Positions 39,297 to 51,538 of a stretch of 64,000 nt of DNA are shown one piece after another. The first letter of the stretch is position 1. Every line of letters begins with the position of its first letter. Under the pieces are notes generated by a model. That model was given only the letters and a program-made list of their open reading frames with translations. It was not told the DNA's origin and ran no database searches. The stretch is from Earliella scabrosa (lineage: Eukaryota > Basidiomycota > Agaricomycetes > Polyporales > Polyporaceae): contig JABYQQ010000008.1 in NCBI GenBank assembly GCA_022605405.1, forward strand, positions 310,001 to 374,000. Direction: 5' to 3'. The position numbers and the translations under genes were made by a program.

Positions 39297-40429
39297 CTGG
39301 TTCGCGAGCTGCGGGCTAGGTTGCGCGGAATAAGCTCGCCGGGAGTAGCAGGCCCTGCAGCGTGAATGGGTAGCCAGGGGCCTGGCTACTACTACGTGAG
39401 CCACTTCGGGAGCGTAGCAGGGGCTGAGCGACGTGAGATAGCGTAGACGTAGCTGAGGGGGTCGCGACGTTGGAGCTAGTCCATACCAGGCTCATACATA
39501 GCGCCTATCGCCATAAGGCGCTTCTTCCGTTGCCTCGACTCACCATGTATTTGCTCGCCAGTGTGTTAGATTCAAGACGATGTCTATTTGCATACGAAAG
39601 TACAGATCTGTCTAGTACTACCTCTAGACTGGACCCAAGCCCGCCTCCGACCACCATGACCAATTCCATCGTGTAATTGTCCGAGCTGTGTAAGTTGCCA
39701 AGTTCCAACGATCTCGCCCCGCGGTCAGGGCATGCCTCGCAATGCGAAAATCATGCACTCAGTATGTCATCTGTATGGTGCACCAACTCGATGCGGGCTC
39801 ACATGTTAATCCACTGGCACTTTGGTGGTTCCTTGTTAGTAACAGTACTGATCATGTGGGTTAGTTGTTCATAGCGGTATGACACGAGAGACGCACCATT
39901 CTTACCCGTCAAACTGTGCCTTATCCAAGTCATCGACAGGACTGCCTTCAGGGAGGGCTGTAAACGTAGAACAGAGCGCCAGAGACAGCCGCGGCGTGGA
40001 TGCGGACAGTGATCTTGAAAGACAAGTTCCTCAGAGCACACTGGGGGATTTTATAGAACAAGGCACTTGTCAAGCCTGTCTCAAGCCCTCGGGGCCTTGT
40101 CCATGGAAGCGACGAGACATGGCGACACTGCGATAGGCCTTGAGGGGACGGCAAGATGAGTGCGCAGAGTCGGCTCGTGCCTGCCGACGTCGCGCGCCTG
40201 GGCGCTACGTCATGCGAGTGTACCTAGCGGGCCTCTGCTACATCGGTGACACCACCTCAACGGCTCTATCAAGACCTCCAGGCCACCGGGCATCGCGTAT
40301 CCGTCTGCTACCTTCGGTTCCTCAGCGTAGCACGTCCCCGCTACCTTGCACTCGAGCTGATCACGCGTAGCGGGCCCCTGCTACACCTGCTCTTCCTCCA
40401 TCGCACGACCCAGGCTAAAATCCCCGTTC
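39297..40429. other. 1.13-kb GC-rich insertion of unknown type in the Helitron gene
   Basis: Separates SLAN (40440 side) from NGLWIGEV (39296 side), codons that are adjacent in homologous Helitrons. It carries several short palindromes of GTAGC...GCTAC type, such as GTAGCCAGGGGCCTGGCTAC near 39370, and related units near 39345, 39415, 40225, 40330 and 40367. No TIR or LTR recognised. Confidence 0.55.
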
Positions 40430-41442
40430 ACGCAGTGATTAGCTAGACTGTCCACTGGTAGCTTTCCAGTTTGAAGTTCCTTTAAGCATGATGTGCATAT
40501 ATCATTCCAATGAGGTAGTAACACTGGCCCAGGTATTCCTATAACTGGATCATTCTCAGAAAATCTTTCTTGTCTAGTCACCAATCCTCTGGCTAGTAGT
40601 AAATCTCTATCAAACTCTGCACAGTCTAGTTTCTGAAGTTGAGTGCCTGAAGTCAGTAATCCACACACTGCACAGCCAGACTCTAGGAAATTTGCAACTT
40701 GTACATCTTTTGCAAATCCTGCAATTATATTTTCTACATTACTATGACTAGCAGGCTGAGGAGGAAATTGAGTTTCAACATTGAGAATTTTTGTCTTCTG
40801 TCTATGTCTACTTTCTTTTTGTCTTTGCTTGTCAGTTTTTGGAATATCTACAGAGACAAATACTGACACAAAATCAGAACAGTTTGTGCAATTATGTTGA
40901 AGAACCTCTGCCAATATTTTGTCCTTTTTCATGTGGTTATTTACCTGTAGCAGAGAATGGTACATGGAAATGCTCAGTAATTGTACTCTGGTAAGTTTGG
41001 GGCCAAGTATTGCCATAGGCATATTAACTCGAACACTTGTATCACTTGATTGAATGTTAGCAGCAGGTATGTATGATCCAAATTTATAGTTTTTACTACT
41101 ATCCAGTTGACCTGCAACAACATATGGACATAGATCTACATAAGACCATATTTTGGCATTATTTCTAGAGCCCACAACAGGACCTCCACCCAACAATACA
41201 TCATCATACTTACTAGGAGTGTTACTCTGCAAGCCATTTGTAACTACTTTATTGCCAGATGAACCCTGTATATATATTCTCTGCATAAGAGCTTTATAGT
41301 TATGGGCATAGTGAGCATTTCTCTCACAAGTCAATCTAACTTTGGCAACAAGAAGTGCAACATTTTTAAACCAGGCACTTAAAGGTAAAGTGATATCTAG
41401 ATAGCCTGGAAAATACCAATACTGTTTTGTGACAAGCACCAC
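40430..41442 (-). pseudogene. Helitron protein, extreme N-terminal region
   Basis: About 337 codons from 41442, with Cys pairs (HNCTNCSDF, SGCAVCGLLTSG, DICTSCLKELQTGKLP) as in the region upstream of DUF6570 in Helitron proteins. Ends at the GC-rich insertion near 40430. The true start may lie further upstream, where element D now sits. Confidence 0.7.
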
Positions 41443-42000
41443 AGGGTCTCAAGAACACACTGATAGGGATAGGCTTGTCAAGAGGGTGCCTTCCAAACCC
41501 CTGACAGGACTTTTTGATAGGGAGTCTGTCACAATGGCCCTACCCACAAGGGGCACAGAACTTGCTATAAGGGTGTCTGCTGTAACCCTGCCCACAAGGG
41601 GCACAGAACTTGCCATGAGGGTGTCTGTTATACCCTTGTTCTGCATAAGCAGAACAGCTCTAGTGGATATAGTATCAGTCTGTATATGAACTGACAGCAG
41701 CAAAACTTGCAGCCAACAGTACACAAGAACCCAGTTCTGGATGTACTGAAGGCTGGTCAATGCTCTGCTGGTTATTGCTTATTGTATCAGATGAATAATT
41801 TATTCAAATAGAGCTATAAAATGCGAACAGAATGATATATAATACATGGTGATAGCACCACATAGTAAGAAGTTATTGAAGTAGTACAGTAGCAGTGACA
41901 ATGTCACAGTGTGATGTCACACGTCAAAAAAGCGCCCACAACAGCGTCTAAGTGGTGGCTGTGCTATGGGCGCTTATCTCGCGTTAAACACTACTTATAT
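41443..42000 (-). mobile_element. element D, distal part, with short direct repeats
   Basis: 41815-42000 matches 38505-38690 in element F (including AATGTCACAGTGTGATGTCA). Towards 41500 it holds direct repeats around GGGCACAGAACTTGC and AGGGTGTCTG (41540-41640). Continues at 44585 beyond the nested element E. Confidence 0.6.
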
Positions 42001-44584
42001 TACAATTGATGAGTTTACGAAGAAATCATTCTTTATGGGACGGAGCTTGCAGGCAAGCACCCAACGATGCTTTGACCCCATGGGAAATAAATACAGACTC
42101 CGCTGACTGGCTCACTACAGATGACATAAGCTGAGTAAGTACAAGCACTGATCATTCCAACCCTAGTCCAGGGTTTGTGCACAGCTTTTTTGTTACTTGC
42201 TCTTCAAGTGCTTCACAGATCGATATAGTGCTGATGGCCCATTCAAAGTGGTCATTAGCTGAAGATTTGAGTATATACATTTTGTAGGCACCAAATGTAA
42301 GTTTCTATTGCTATAGCACATCTTATATACAGATTAATACTGAGTGTAGCAGAAGCATAATAAACTTGCCCATATCGGGAAAGATGAGCCGTCTACATTA
42401 ACAGATTAGATTATAGTATGGTTGCAACCTCAAAAGATAGCTGTCATCCTTTCTTATGTGATGCCAGTGCTATTATTGTGTGTTGCTTATAGTTGTAACA
42501 TTATACTTGCCTTGATACAAACACAAAGTGTTTCAGTTGAGCATGAGAGTAGTTCCCATATATTTACGAGACATTTTATCTGCAATTTAAGTGCTCAAAA
42601 TTGATCGGAGATATTGATAAGTGCTGAACAGGCTCTGGTCTGCTGCAGAGCCTGTTCAGCATCGCAGTTTTCGGCTGATGGGCGCTTATTTAAGCAGCAC
42701 ATGACACAGAGTCACACAAAGTCACAAACTCGCTATTTTGCATATTTCTCTGCACATAGCATAGCAAGATATGGCATATTATATATTATTAGAATCAGCA
42801 TCTCAAGGACTTTATAAGATTGGCCTACCACACCTTTGACTACCCTGTCACAGCGTTACTTATCACGTGTCGCCTGCCAATTCGTGTCACTCTGCGAGCA
42901 CTACTGATGGCTTTGGCTGGTGGCGCTTACACACAAAAGCTATCTAGTCTTCATACAGGTCATTTTTCGCAAATTAGCGACCATCAAGTTGTCAGGAAAA
43001 CATGTGGGAACAAACTGATGGTTTTTGATTTTGAGTGGGATGCCTCGTCAAGGAGCCTTTAGCCATTTTGTGCGTTTCCCCTGCCAAAGTGTGACAATTT
43101 TGGCACGTGACATTGTCAAAAGTGCGGTAGGCCAATCTTACTGAGATATATATTGAAGACTGATGTAACACATCAGAGATGGTATTTCCCTGTCAATCTT
43201 ACTGTACCATAGCCTGCACAGAAAATACTGCAGTGTCCTGTCAAATGTGGATGTTGTGGGAGGTGACACTGATACCAAATCATAAACATTGACATTGCTT
43301 ACCATAAAGCCTTGGAACTTGATAATGACCATATTTACAAACTGTTATTTATTGCCACTACCCATAGTGATGCTTACAATCTGGAAGATGACACTGATGA
43401 TATTCCTGGATACTTCAGTCCAGGTCTTCTCCCAAGGAAATTGTAAAGTCGTGGATCCATTGATTGGTGCCCACCCTGTGTTATACTTTGTAATGAATCC
43501 GATTGGAACCACATAACATTATGTAAGTCGCGTCGATAAGAAAGCCCACGTGAAATAAGCACTGACCCCCCTCATGGAAATCAGATGCTGGTCCCCCATG
43601 TCTCAGGATGAGGAATTGTCAAGTTGTGCATCAATGAGTAGACGCTGGTATCCCAGGACAAGGAAATGTCAAGTCATGCATCAACAAATAAGCGCCAGTC
43701 CCCCATGTCCCAGGACGAGAAAATGTAAAGTTGTGCATCAAAGATTAGGCACCATTTCCTGATTAGGATGTGCATCAGAGTTTAGACGCTGGCTTCTTAA
43801 AGACTTACAGCGTCATTGACAGTCAATGTAAGTGGATTCAACAGTAAGGACATACAATCCTAGACCGCGCCGCCTGTGTGGGCAGCGTGGTCTGACGTAT
43901 TTATCTACTCATGCTAGTGCTTCTGATCGTATGCATGACCTTCTTCCGAACATAGCTTGATTTCATACATAGTTGTTGTTTCAGCGGCACGGAGATGTAT
44001 CTGTGGAGAGTCAAGTCGGAGGTGTCCAGGTCCGCCCAGAGGGCCATGGCTATAACTATAGCTTCTACGTTTCTGAGGGGATTAAGAAGATTAAACTGTG
44101 TATATATACACAAAGAACACACTCACATTGTGATCATAGAGTGGCTTCAATACTAACATTGCTTGAAAAAATAGCTTAGCAGCCGAGTTTGCATTTTGGC
44201 TGTGTAGCAATGACAATCATCAACCTAATTGAATAACTTACTAAGACTGAGCTTTTCAATAATAATGACCACCCTTAGCCATATATTTGGATTTGAAGAA
44301 ATCTCAGACAGGCTATGCAATCCAATATGCGAAAAGATTCTACAGTATATGATTAAATGCAGTGCTGCATTGCTCTCTGGAGCTCTCTACACAGTATTGT
44401 CTTTATTGAAAGAGTATATTCTGCAGAACACAATTCATTAGATTGAAGATACCACTATGGCAGATGTTATTCAGAAATGATAGACATAGAATTAGAGACA
44501 TGATCTTTACTACAATACATGAACTATAACAATATACAACTCATCAATCGTTTCTGCCAGAGATTGGCCCACTGCAAACCAAGT
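42001..44584 (+). mobile_element. Helentron-like element E nested in D
   Basis: Starts T-ACAATTGATGAG (one change from consensus) at 42001 and ends CTCATCAATCGT (44540-44551) plus a tail with hairpin ACTG-CAAACC-AAGT (44571-44584). D sequence lies on both sides. No coding frame recognised. Includes a 12-bp-arm hairpin GAACAGGCTCTG ... CAGAGCCTGTTC (42625-42656). Confidence 0.65.
43580..43790. repeat. degenerate ~60-bp tandem repeat, 3-4 units
   Basis: Units share CCCATGTCYCAGGA, AARTGTCAAGT and GTGCATCA followed by TAGACGCTGG or TAAGCGCCAG. Confidence 0.75.
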
Positions 44585-44711
44585 AAGTAATGCTACTTAC
44601 TGCTGTAAGCTGAGTTTCAATAGTTTTCTCATGGGGTAAGATCATGGTGACATCTCACTGGCTGGTGTCTGGCTGCATAAAGAACGATTTCTTCATACCT
44701 CATCAATCGTA
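44585..44711 (-). mobile_element. element D, 5' end
   Basis: Minus strand starts T-ACGATTGATGAGG (44710-44698) and matches the 5' end of element F for about 120 bp. Inserted into element C at an AT-T site. Confidence 0.7.
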
Positions 44712-45655
44712 ATATGTAGTTAATAGTGAATACTTGGCTCAGTTGTTACCAGAGTACTTTGAAAACAGTTTCATTGAAGAGAGTTGATTTTCTGGTTCTA
44801 ATGGTATATAGTACCCCATTCATTCATTAGAGAATGGCAGAGATACACATTGAAGTCTGTATAACTTACTTTACTAGTCTCTGCACAAGTTGTAACTGTT
44901 TGTGTTGTGACTAATTGAGTATTCCCATATTGTAGCCATGGACCGTGTGAACCAAATGGTATATAACACTACATCGTTTTCATCAAAATAAACTTGCCCA
45001 AATTGGGAAAAATAGGCTGTCTTTTACACTTACAAGCATCTGTATGCTGAAATTGGTAGCTTAGGTGCCGACAGCATTGTCAAGTGGCCATGCAAATGTC
45101 AAAAAGATGACCTATCTTTCCGATATAGGCAAGTTTATTTTGATTCTAGCACATACAGTTTTGATTGGAATATTTATTGTTATATATCACTTGATTCCCA
45201 TAGTCCGTGACTACAATCTGAGATTGTCAGCAGTCACGTGACAATGGACCATTGGCCAAAAATCTGAAGCTGGTTCCAGCCTGGGTTTAAATCCAGGCTG
45301 GGTTTCAGGCCATTTCGATGCTTATTTTTGATTTATACGGCATACAAGCCCAGTTATAGTCCCCATCACTATGTGAGTATTACATAGCATACTAAGTATA
45401 GAATGCAGAACAAAGCTGGACACAGTGGCAGTGCTATGGGTGGCTAGTAGTTTCCCGCACGGCTCAGCCAACCTTAGTCTAGGGTTGGTTCAGTAAGAAA
45501 GTTTGTTACCAGTGCTTACATCAGCACTTACTCTGTTCTTACACAAAGTAATCAGAGTATGAAATATATTCACATGGGGTCAGGTTCGTGTTACAGAGTT
45601 TGGCAGAGAACTTCGCCCTTAAAGGACAATCTCTTTGTTTGACTCATCAATCGTA
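44712..45655 (-). mobile_element. Helentron-like element C (inverted relative of A and B)
   Basis: Minus strand begins T-ACGATTGATGAG (45654-45643) and runs parallel to copies A and B up to AACTACATAT, where element D interrupts it. Includes the CCAGCCTGG palindrome (45273-45303). Confidence 0.75.
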
Positions 45656-46431
45656 ATTGTATCTCCTCCATTGTTCTGTCACTCTATTGTTCTATTGTTC
45701 TCCCAGTGCTATTGTTCTAACCATGGATATAAGCCCTAGCACTTGCTACCTGGAGACCTCAGTTTTGACCTCTTGTCTCTAGGTAAGCCTCACTTGTATT
45801 TCACTTGTAGATACTTCTCTCAATACAACTTGTCTCCAGCCCTGCGTGTCGAGCCTTGCTCCACTCTCGCTGCACAAGCACTCATCGAATGCCCTCGCTC
45901 GCCTCATTGTTCCCTCCTCGTCTTGCTTGACCCCAGGTTGCAACATTAGGTCGAAACTCCTTGCAAGCACCAGTGTGTAAACTCACACTCCCTCTGAGGT
46001 AACACGTGCCCTACGGTATATACCAAGGTCTCTAGTAACTAGCATTGGGAACCTTTCTATGCCACTGTAAACATGACCGTACAGTCTCTACCTTGGACAC
46101 TGTTGCTCTACGTGTCCACCAAGCCTACTCACCACTATTTCCATTGCATACATTTCTCTACAGTCATTGCTGGTTTAGATCCAAGTATGTATTTCCCTGC
46201 TACCCCCTCACTCGTCATGCTGACTGTCATGTGCTTAACAGTGGTTCCAATAGAACTCTTTCCCATGAACGAACTTGTCCGGTGGCCACTCCTGTGCAGT
46301 ATCCCTGGACCTGCATCATTAAAAGCCAAGTTCATGAGATTTGTTCTCAAGTTGGATGTCCTTACTCTGTGTAACAACAGTTCTGATCTCCTAGTGTATG
46401 ACATGCCTTTGGTGGCCATCGTGTCTCGCCT
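45656..46431. other. unassigned sequence with a TATTGTTC microrepeat
   Basis: 45670-45720 repeats TCTATTGTTC-like units. The rest may be promoter or 5' end of the plus-strand Helitron that follows. No gene recognised. Confidence 0.4.
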
Positions 46432-47933
46432 TTGAGTCTCTCAACAGCCAGGTTGCATGGTCTGCATCCTGGGTGCTCAGCGAGGACAGCGGCTGCTCCA
46501 AAATCACTGTTGTCTCAACAGCACTGTAACGGTTGTGAGTCATACATGCGTGCATTTTTACCATTAGTTACCATGTCCACTGGCCGCTCTGATGGGAGTA
46601 ATGCTGGTGGGGGCCCATATCTCTGTTGTCAAACAGAAGGAGTGCTTGACGGATTTTTGGACGAGTGTACCCCGGACAAAATTCATGAGTCTCCTTATGC
46701 TGTATGTGCTCGTCTTACCATGTCATGTGAGCTCCGACGGATCTCTGAGGGAGAGTTAGACCTGTCCCCTCTTGTCAGAAATGGAGATGGAGTCACGCGA
46801 GAGGAGCGTAGATCACAGAATGAGCCTGTCGAGGAGCTGGAAGGCCCCATTGTGTTTGAAGGAGGAGTCCATCTCATGAATGGCACCGCTGCGCTCAATG
46901 TATGCCGTACTTGCCTAAGATCGCTAAAGAATAGCCAAATGCCCATCCTTGCTCTGGCAAATGGCCGGTGGGTGGGAGAAGTTCCGGGAGCTAAAAGATC
47001 TCAGCTATGCTGAAGAGCTCCTCATAGCGAGATACCAGCAAAACTATTGTGTCACACACGTCAAAGGAGGTCAGAAGTGTCTGAGGGCAAACATGATCCT
47101 TTTCGAGCAGCCAGTTGCAAAGGTGTATGATGTTCTGCCACCTCCTCAGAAGAAGATGGAAAACTGCCTTGCAATACTGTTCTCAGGGACAGCGAAACCA
47201 TGTGAGGACAACTACAAATGCACACCCTTTCTTGTTCGCCATCACGTTGTGTTGCGTGCTTTGCGATGGCTGGCACTGAATCATGAGCTGTATGATGACA
47301 TGGTAATCTCCGAGGATAACTTGGCCACTTACTCTGAAACACAGCCACCAGTGTTTGTCATTCGTTGTGAGGATGTCCATGGTGCAAGTCACAACCTCGC
47401 AGTGTATGAGGCGGATGATGCACGAGATGGAGACTGCCCATTCCTTGTCTGCACTATCTCTGGTCCAGACCTTGCGCAGATGGATTACAAAAAGTGGCTC
47501 ACAATGGCTCTGAAATACTTCGAGGCTGGGGGACATGCTCTAAGCATTGGTCATATGGAATGACTATGTACCACAACCCCAAACTATATCCAGGAATGTA
47601 CCTGTGGCTCTATCCTTATGGACTGGGAGGATTTGAGAACATGCACATTCATCATAGGCTCGATTGTGTGCCTCACATACATGCCCAACTAGCATATGGT
47701 GATCGGTGTTTCCAGACCGACCGCCCCTTCTCATATGCTGTGTTCAGTCATGAACAAATGTGTGGAAGCTACAGTGGAGGTTATCTGCTTACTAAAAAGT
47801 GCAACTTCCCAGCGGTGGTTGACAAGCTGCATAACGTCAGTTTGGTGGCTCTGAAATGTCTGGCCAAGCGTGTGGAAATCACTGGGTTCATCACTCCGGA
47901 AGATGATGAGGAAAAAAGATGTTTTGAACTAAT
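46432..47933 (+). pseudogene. second Helitron, N-terminal and DUF6570 region
   Basis: Plus-strand remnant in three frames. 46432-46975 holds LHGLHPGCSARTAAAPKSLL and CRTCLRSLKNSQMPILALANGRWVGEVP. After a frameshift near 46975, RELKDLSYAEELLIARYQQN ... FLVRHHVVLRALRWLALNHELYDD follows (46985-47530). After another near 47530 comes YHNPKLYPGMYLWLYPYGLGGFENMHI to DDEEKRCFELI. Gene order equals that of the minus-strand Helitron, but the sequence is clearly diverged, so it is another family member. Interrupted at 47934 by element H. Confidence 0.85.
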
Positions 47934-48234
47934 TACGATTGATGAGCGAAGCGAAGATATCGTCCTTTATAGATGATGTTCTCTGCCATTTCATGTAACG
48001 CAAACTGGACACTGTGTGAAAGTATTTCATACTCCGCTTATCTGCAGTAAGACCTCAGTACGCGCTGACATAAGCACTCATAACAAACTCTCTTATGGAG
48101 CCAACCCTACCATAGGGTTGGCCTGAGCCGCGGAAACAGTTTAGACACTGGATACACAGTCACTAACAAAAGTCTAAGCTCTGCTATTAAGTATTCACTA
48201 AGCTTTTTTAGACATTCAGCAATAAAAACACAGT
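47934..48234 (+). mobile_element. Helentron-like element H, 5' part
   Basis: Begins T-ACGATTGATGAG immediately after Helitron codons (ELI). Diverged relative of A/B (TCGTCCTTTATAG, GTTCTCTGCC). Interrupted at 48235 by copy B. Confidence 0.65.
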
Positions 48235-50150
48235 TACGATTGATGAGTGAAACAAAGAAATTGTCCTTTAAGGGCAATGTTCTCTGCCAAACTCTGCAAT
48301 GCGAATCTGACCCCGTGAGAATATATTTCATACTCCGATTACTTTAAGTAAGAACAGAGTAAGCGCTGATGTAAGCACTGGTAACAAACTTTCGTACTGA
48401 GCCAACCCTAGACTAAGGTTGGCTGAGCCACGCGGGAAACTACTAGCCGCCCATAGCACTGCCACTATGTCCAGCTTTGTTCTGCATTCTATACTTAGTA
48501 TGCTATGTAATACTCACATAGTGATGGGGACTATAACTGGGCTTGTATGCCGTATAAATCAAAAATAAGCATCGAAATGGCCTGAAACCCAGCCTGGATT
48601 TAAACCCAGGCTGGAACCAGCTTCAGATTTTTGGCCAATGGTCCATTGTCACGTGACTGCTGACAATCTCAGATTGTAGCCACGGACTATGGGAATCAAG
48701 TGATATATAACAATAAATATTATAATCAAAACTGTATATGCTAGAATCAAAATAAACTTGCCTATATTGGGAAGGTAGGTCATCTTTTTGACATCTGCAT
48801 GACCACTTGACAACAGAAAGTCCAGGAATCTGTGAATCTCGCGCTCTCAGAGTCTCCCGGCAATGTCCGAGTCCAAGCGCCCAGCCGTCCAGTCCAGATC
48901 GAGGCACATGCAGGGCACATGTACTGTCACGGAAAATGACGAAACACACAACTGCACATATCTGTAGGAGGGTATGCGTTGAGAGATCATAACTGTAGAG
49001 TGCGAGCGGACCGGCAGGACAGGAAGCCTCAGAAGTACTTACTAGGACTCTCACTGACTCCATTGACTCTGGAGCGGAGTCAGTGGGCTTACTACTGAGC
49101 GCCACCACTGGATCCCTCGTTAGCCACTTTAAACCCGGGTCAAGTTCTTGTGAACATGCTTGTACATAGAGTCAGGGAACTGACGGGATAGGAAGATTAC
49201 TTCTCAGTAACTTGTACTGGAGTGGCATTGCCAGTGCCAAAAGTACTAGGCGCCGACTCTGTCAGCCTCCCCTGGGGACTGGAGATCGATAGAGCTAACT
49301 TCAAAACATAAGTACGTCTTACTATGTAGTTCTAGTCAACCGTAGGCTACAGTATACTACTCAGAACTACTTAGCCTAGCAGCAATTACTTACTGCTACC
49401 ACATTCGGCATGCAGATGCTTATAAGTGTAAAAGACAGCCTATTTTTTCCAATTTGGGCAAGTTGATTTTGATTCTAGTGCATACACTTCTGATGAAAAC
49501 CATATACTGTTATATATCATTTGGTTCACACAGTCCATGGCTACAATATGGGCACACTCAATTAGTGACATTATAAACAGTTACAACTTGTGCAGAGACT
49601 AGTAAAGTGAGTAATACAGACTTCAATGTGAATCTCTGCCATTTTCTAATGAATAAACAGGGTACTATACACCATTAGGACCAGAAAAATCAGCTCGCTT
49701 CAATGAAACTGTTTTGAAAGTGCTCTGGTAACAACTGGCCCAAGTATTTACTATTAATTACATAACTTTATAGGTTCTGCTTCATAGTCTTCTACATGTC
49801 CAGATGTGCACTGGAAGCTCTGGGTGTTTGGTCAGAAGTTATCTGACAGAGTGGCACTGAGTATTGAGCAGATATTTGTCAGCTGGTTCCTACCCCTTGC
49901 TTTAATATTGGTTTGCCCGATACCTGTTCAATGTCTGGGGCACAATGGAAGCACTGGTCAGCAATTATCTGACCACCCCAAATTCTCAGATATTGAAACC
50001 GACCCAGGGCTCACTTGAGTATGTAGTATACTGTGTCTATACAGTACATCTATGAATATAATGACAATATATTTCATAGTAAGTTTTTCCATAATTATAT
50101 CCTCACTCATCAATCGTATCCTGCCAGACATGGCCTACTTCTCGACAAGT
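48235..50150 (+). mobile_element. Helentron-like element, copy B
   Basis: T-ACGATTGATGAG at 48236-48247; 3' CTCATCAATCGT near 50105 plus tail and hairpin ACTT-CTCGAC-AAGT (50137-50150). Nearly collinear with copy A but lacks its TIR element and carries instead a roughly 0.58-kb insertion (48815-49398). Confidence 0.75.
48815..49398. mobile_element. ~0.58-kb insertion in copy B, type unknown
   Basis: Replaces about 30 bp present in copy A after CCACTTGACAA. Rich in GAGTC/GACTC motifs. No clear TIR or LTR ends. Confidence 0.45.
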
Positions 50151-50871
50151 ACAGATATAGTCTCATTTGGTAGGCATAGCTCAAGGCTTTGAAATGAACT
50201 TACTTTCAGTTGTTATGGACTACTAGTACAGGAGTTATAGCCTATATACACTTGCCTAAATGCGGAAGGTTGGTTGACCTCTAAAATGCAAAATAAGCGC
50301 CCATCGGCCAAAATTAGAATTCTGCCTGTCCCATGGGTCAATGAGACACCCCAAAACTTGCCCCTTCGGCCGATGGGTGCCTATCTGTCACAGTCACATG
50401 ATCACAGTCACAGGCATCTTCCCATCTCTGTAAACACACTTTCTGAGCGCAAATTGAAGTGAAATAAGACATGTTATATATCATTGAAATCAGAATTGAA
50501 AGCTCTACCCAATGAAAATATACATCAAGCATAAAGACCAAAATTGTAGACAGAAAAATACAGAGACTACATTTAAAAACTGTAGAGACTGCTCTGCAAT
50601 TCTACAAGTCTCTAGCCACAGCACTGTTGGTACACATAGTTGGTGTGTGGTATGTATACATTTGATAAATCAGAATGTTCAAGGGGAATTACATGCCCTG
50701 GTGTGCACCGGGCACCCTGAGTATTTGGTCAGAAGTTATCTGCCAGGGTGGCCCTGGGTATTGAACAGATATTTTGCAGCCGGCGCTTAGGCATCCCTTC
50801 AATATCGGTCTGTCCGATATCTGTTCGATGTCTGGGGCACAACGCTCCAGTATGGAAGTGCCGGTCAGAAA
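50151..50871. other. element H remainder and a third copy of the A/B interior
   Basis: 50690-50870 is a third, diverged copy of the segment at 29915-30090 in A and 49800-49975 in B (shared TATTTGGTCAGAAGTTATCT). A hairpin GCGCCCATCGGCC ... GGCCGATGGGTGC lies at 50288-50380. Confidence 0.5.
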
Positions 50872-51135
50872 TTATGAGGACCAGCAAAGCCTATGTGCTA
50901 ATTTAGATAAAAGGTAGTGATTCACCACAGCGTGTGTGAGAACAAGTCCTCGAGGATGAGTTATATCAGCGTCATCTGCTTGCATGGCTTCTCTCTTGTC
51001 ATTCTGAGAAGTTCTATTCTGGAACAGAGAACCAGCTGTCCAAATGATGGGAATGCATCCAAGCCCCAGATGGTTGCAATTCTTGCACCATAAAAAACCA
51101 TCATTGACAATCAGAGATCTGGCCACCTGTTTAAC
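50872..51135 (-). pseudogene. unrecognised coding remnant, probably transposon-derived
   Basis: Frame includes NDGFLWCKNCNHLGLGCIPIIWTAG and DDADITHPRGLVLTHAVVNHYLLS, which looks protein-like (Cys pair, balanced composition), but I cannot name the family. It abuts the plus-strand Rep remnant. Confidence 0.4.
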
Positions 51136-51139
51136 TGCA

Positions 51140-51446
51140 CGCCCGGAAGAGACAGTCGACATTCAGACATGGTATGCTACCTTTCGGATCGATGTGGACA
51201 GCATAATCTTTATCTCGAATAGGCATGACATGGAGCATGGAAAGAGATGTCTGAGAGGGAACCCCACCTACTGTCGAGTGAGGTTTCTCCGCGATGTCTT
51301 TGAACATACTATGATTGACATGAGCACCGGAGCTATTCATCTAAAGCATGTAGAGCCTTGGATTAACACTTTCAACATTGTCATTTCTGGAGCATTGTGG
51401 TGCAACACTGACTTGACATGCCTCCAATCCGGCACCTCTGTTTTAT
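51140..51446 (+). pseudogene. Helitron Rep remnant of the second Helitron
   Basis: Reads VDSIIFISNRHDMEHGKRCLRGNPTYCRVRF and AIHLKHVEPWINTFNIVISGALWCNTDLTCLQSGTSV, the segment corresponding to VDEILYLSNVHH ... AWLNTFTPAVSYLLCYNHDVTSLLSGTA in the minus-strand Helitron. Lies on the plus strand beyond elements H and B, as expected if they split one gene. Confidence 0.75.
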
Positions 51447-51538
51447 GAGTGTCTAGATGCACAAGATAACTTCTCTGCAAAGAGAAGACATGAAGCTGCA
51501 CTTGTACTAGAAACAAATCTGTTCTTTCCACTAGACTC

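Noticed and set aside
46045..46435. 120-codon frame upstream of the second Helitron
   Set aside because: Hydrophobic and Cys-rich with no family resemblance; overlaps another open frame; probably chance or leader sequence.
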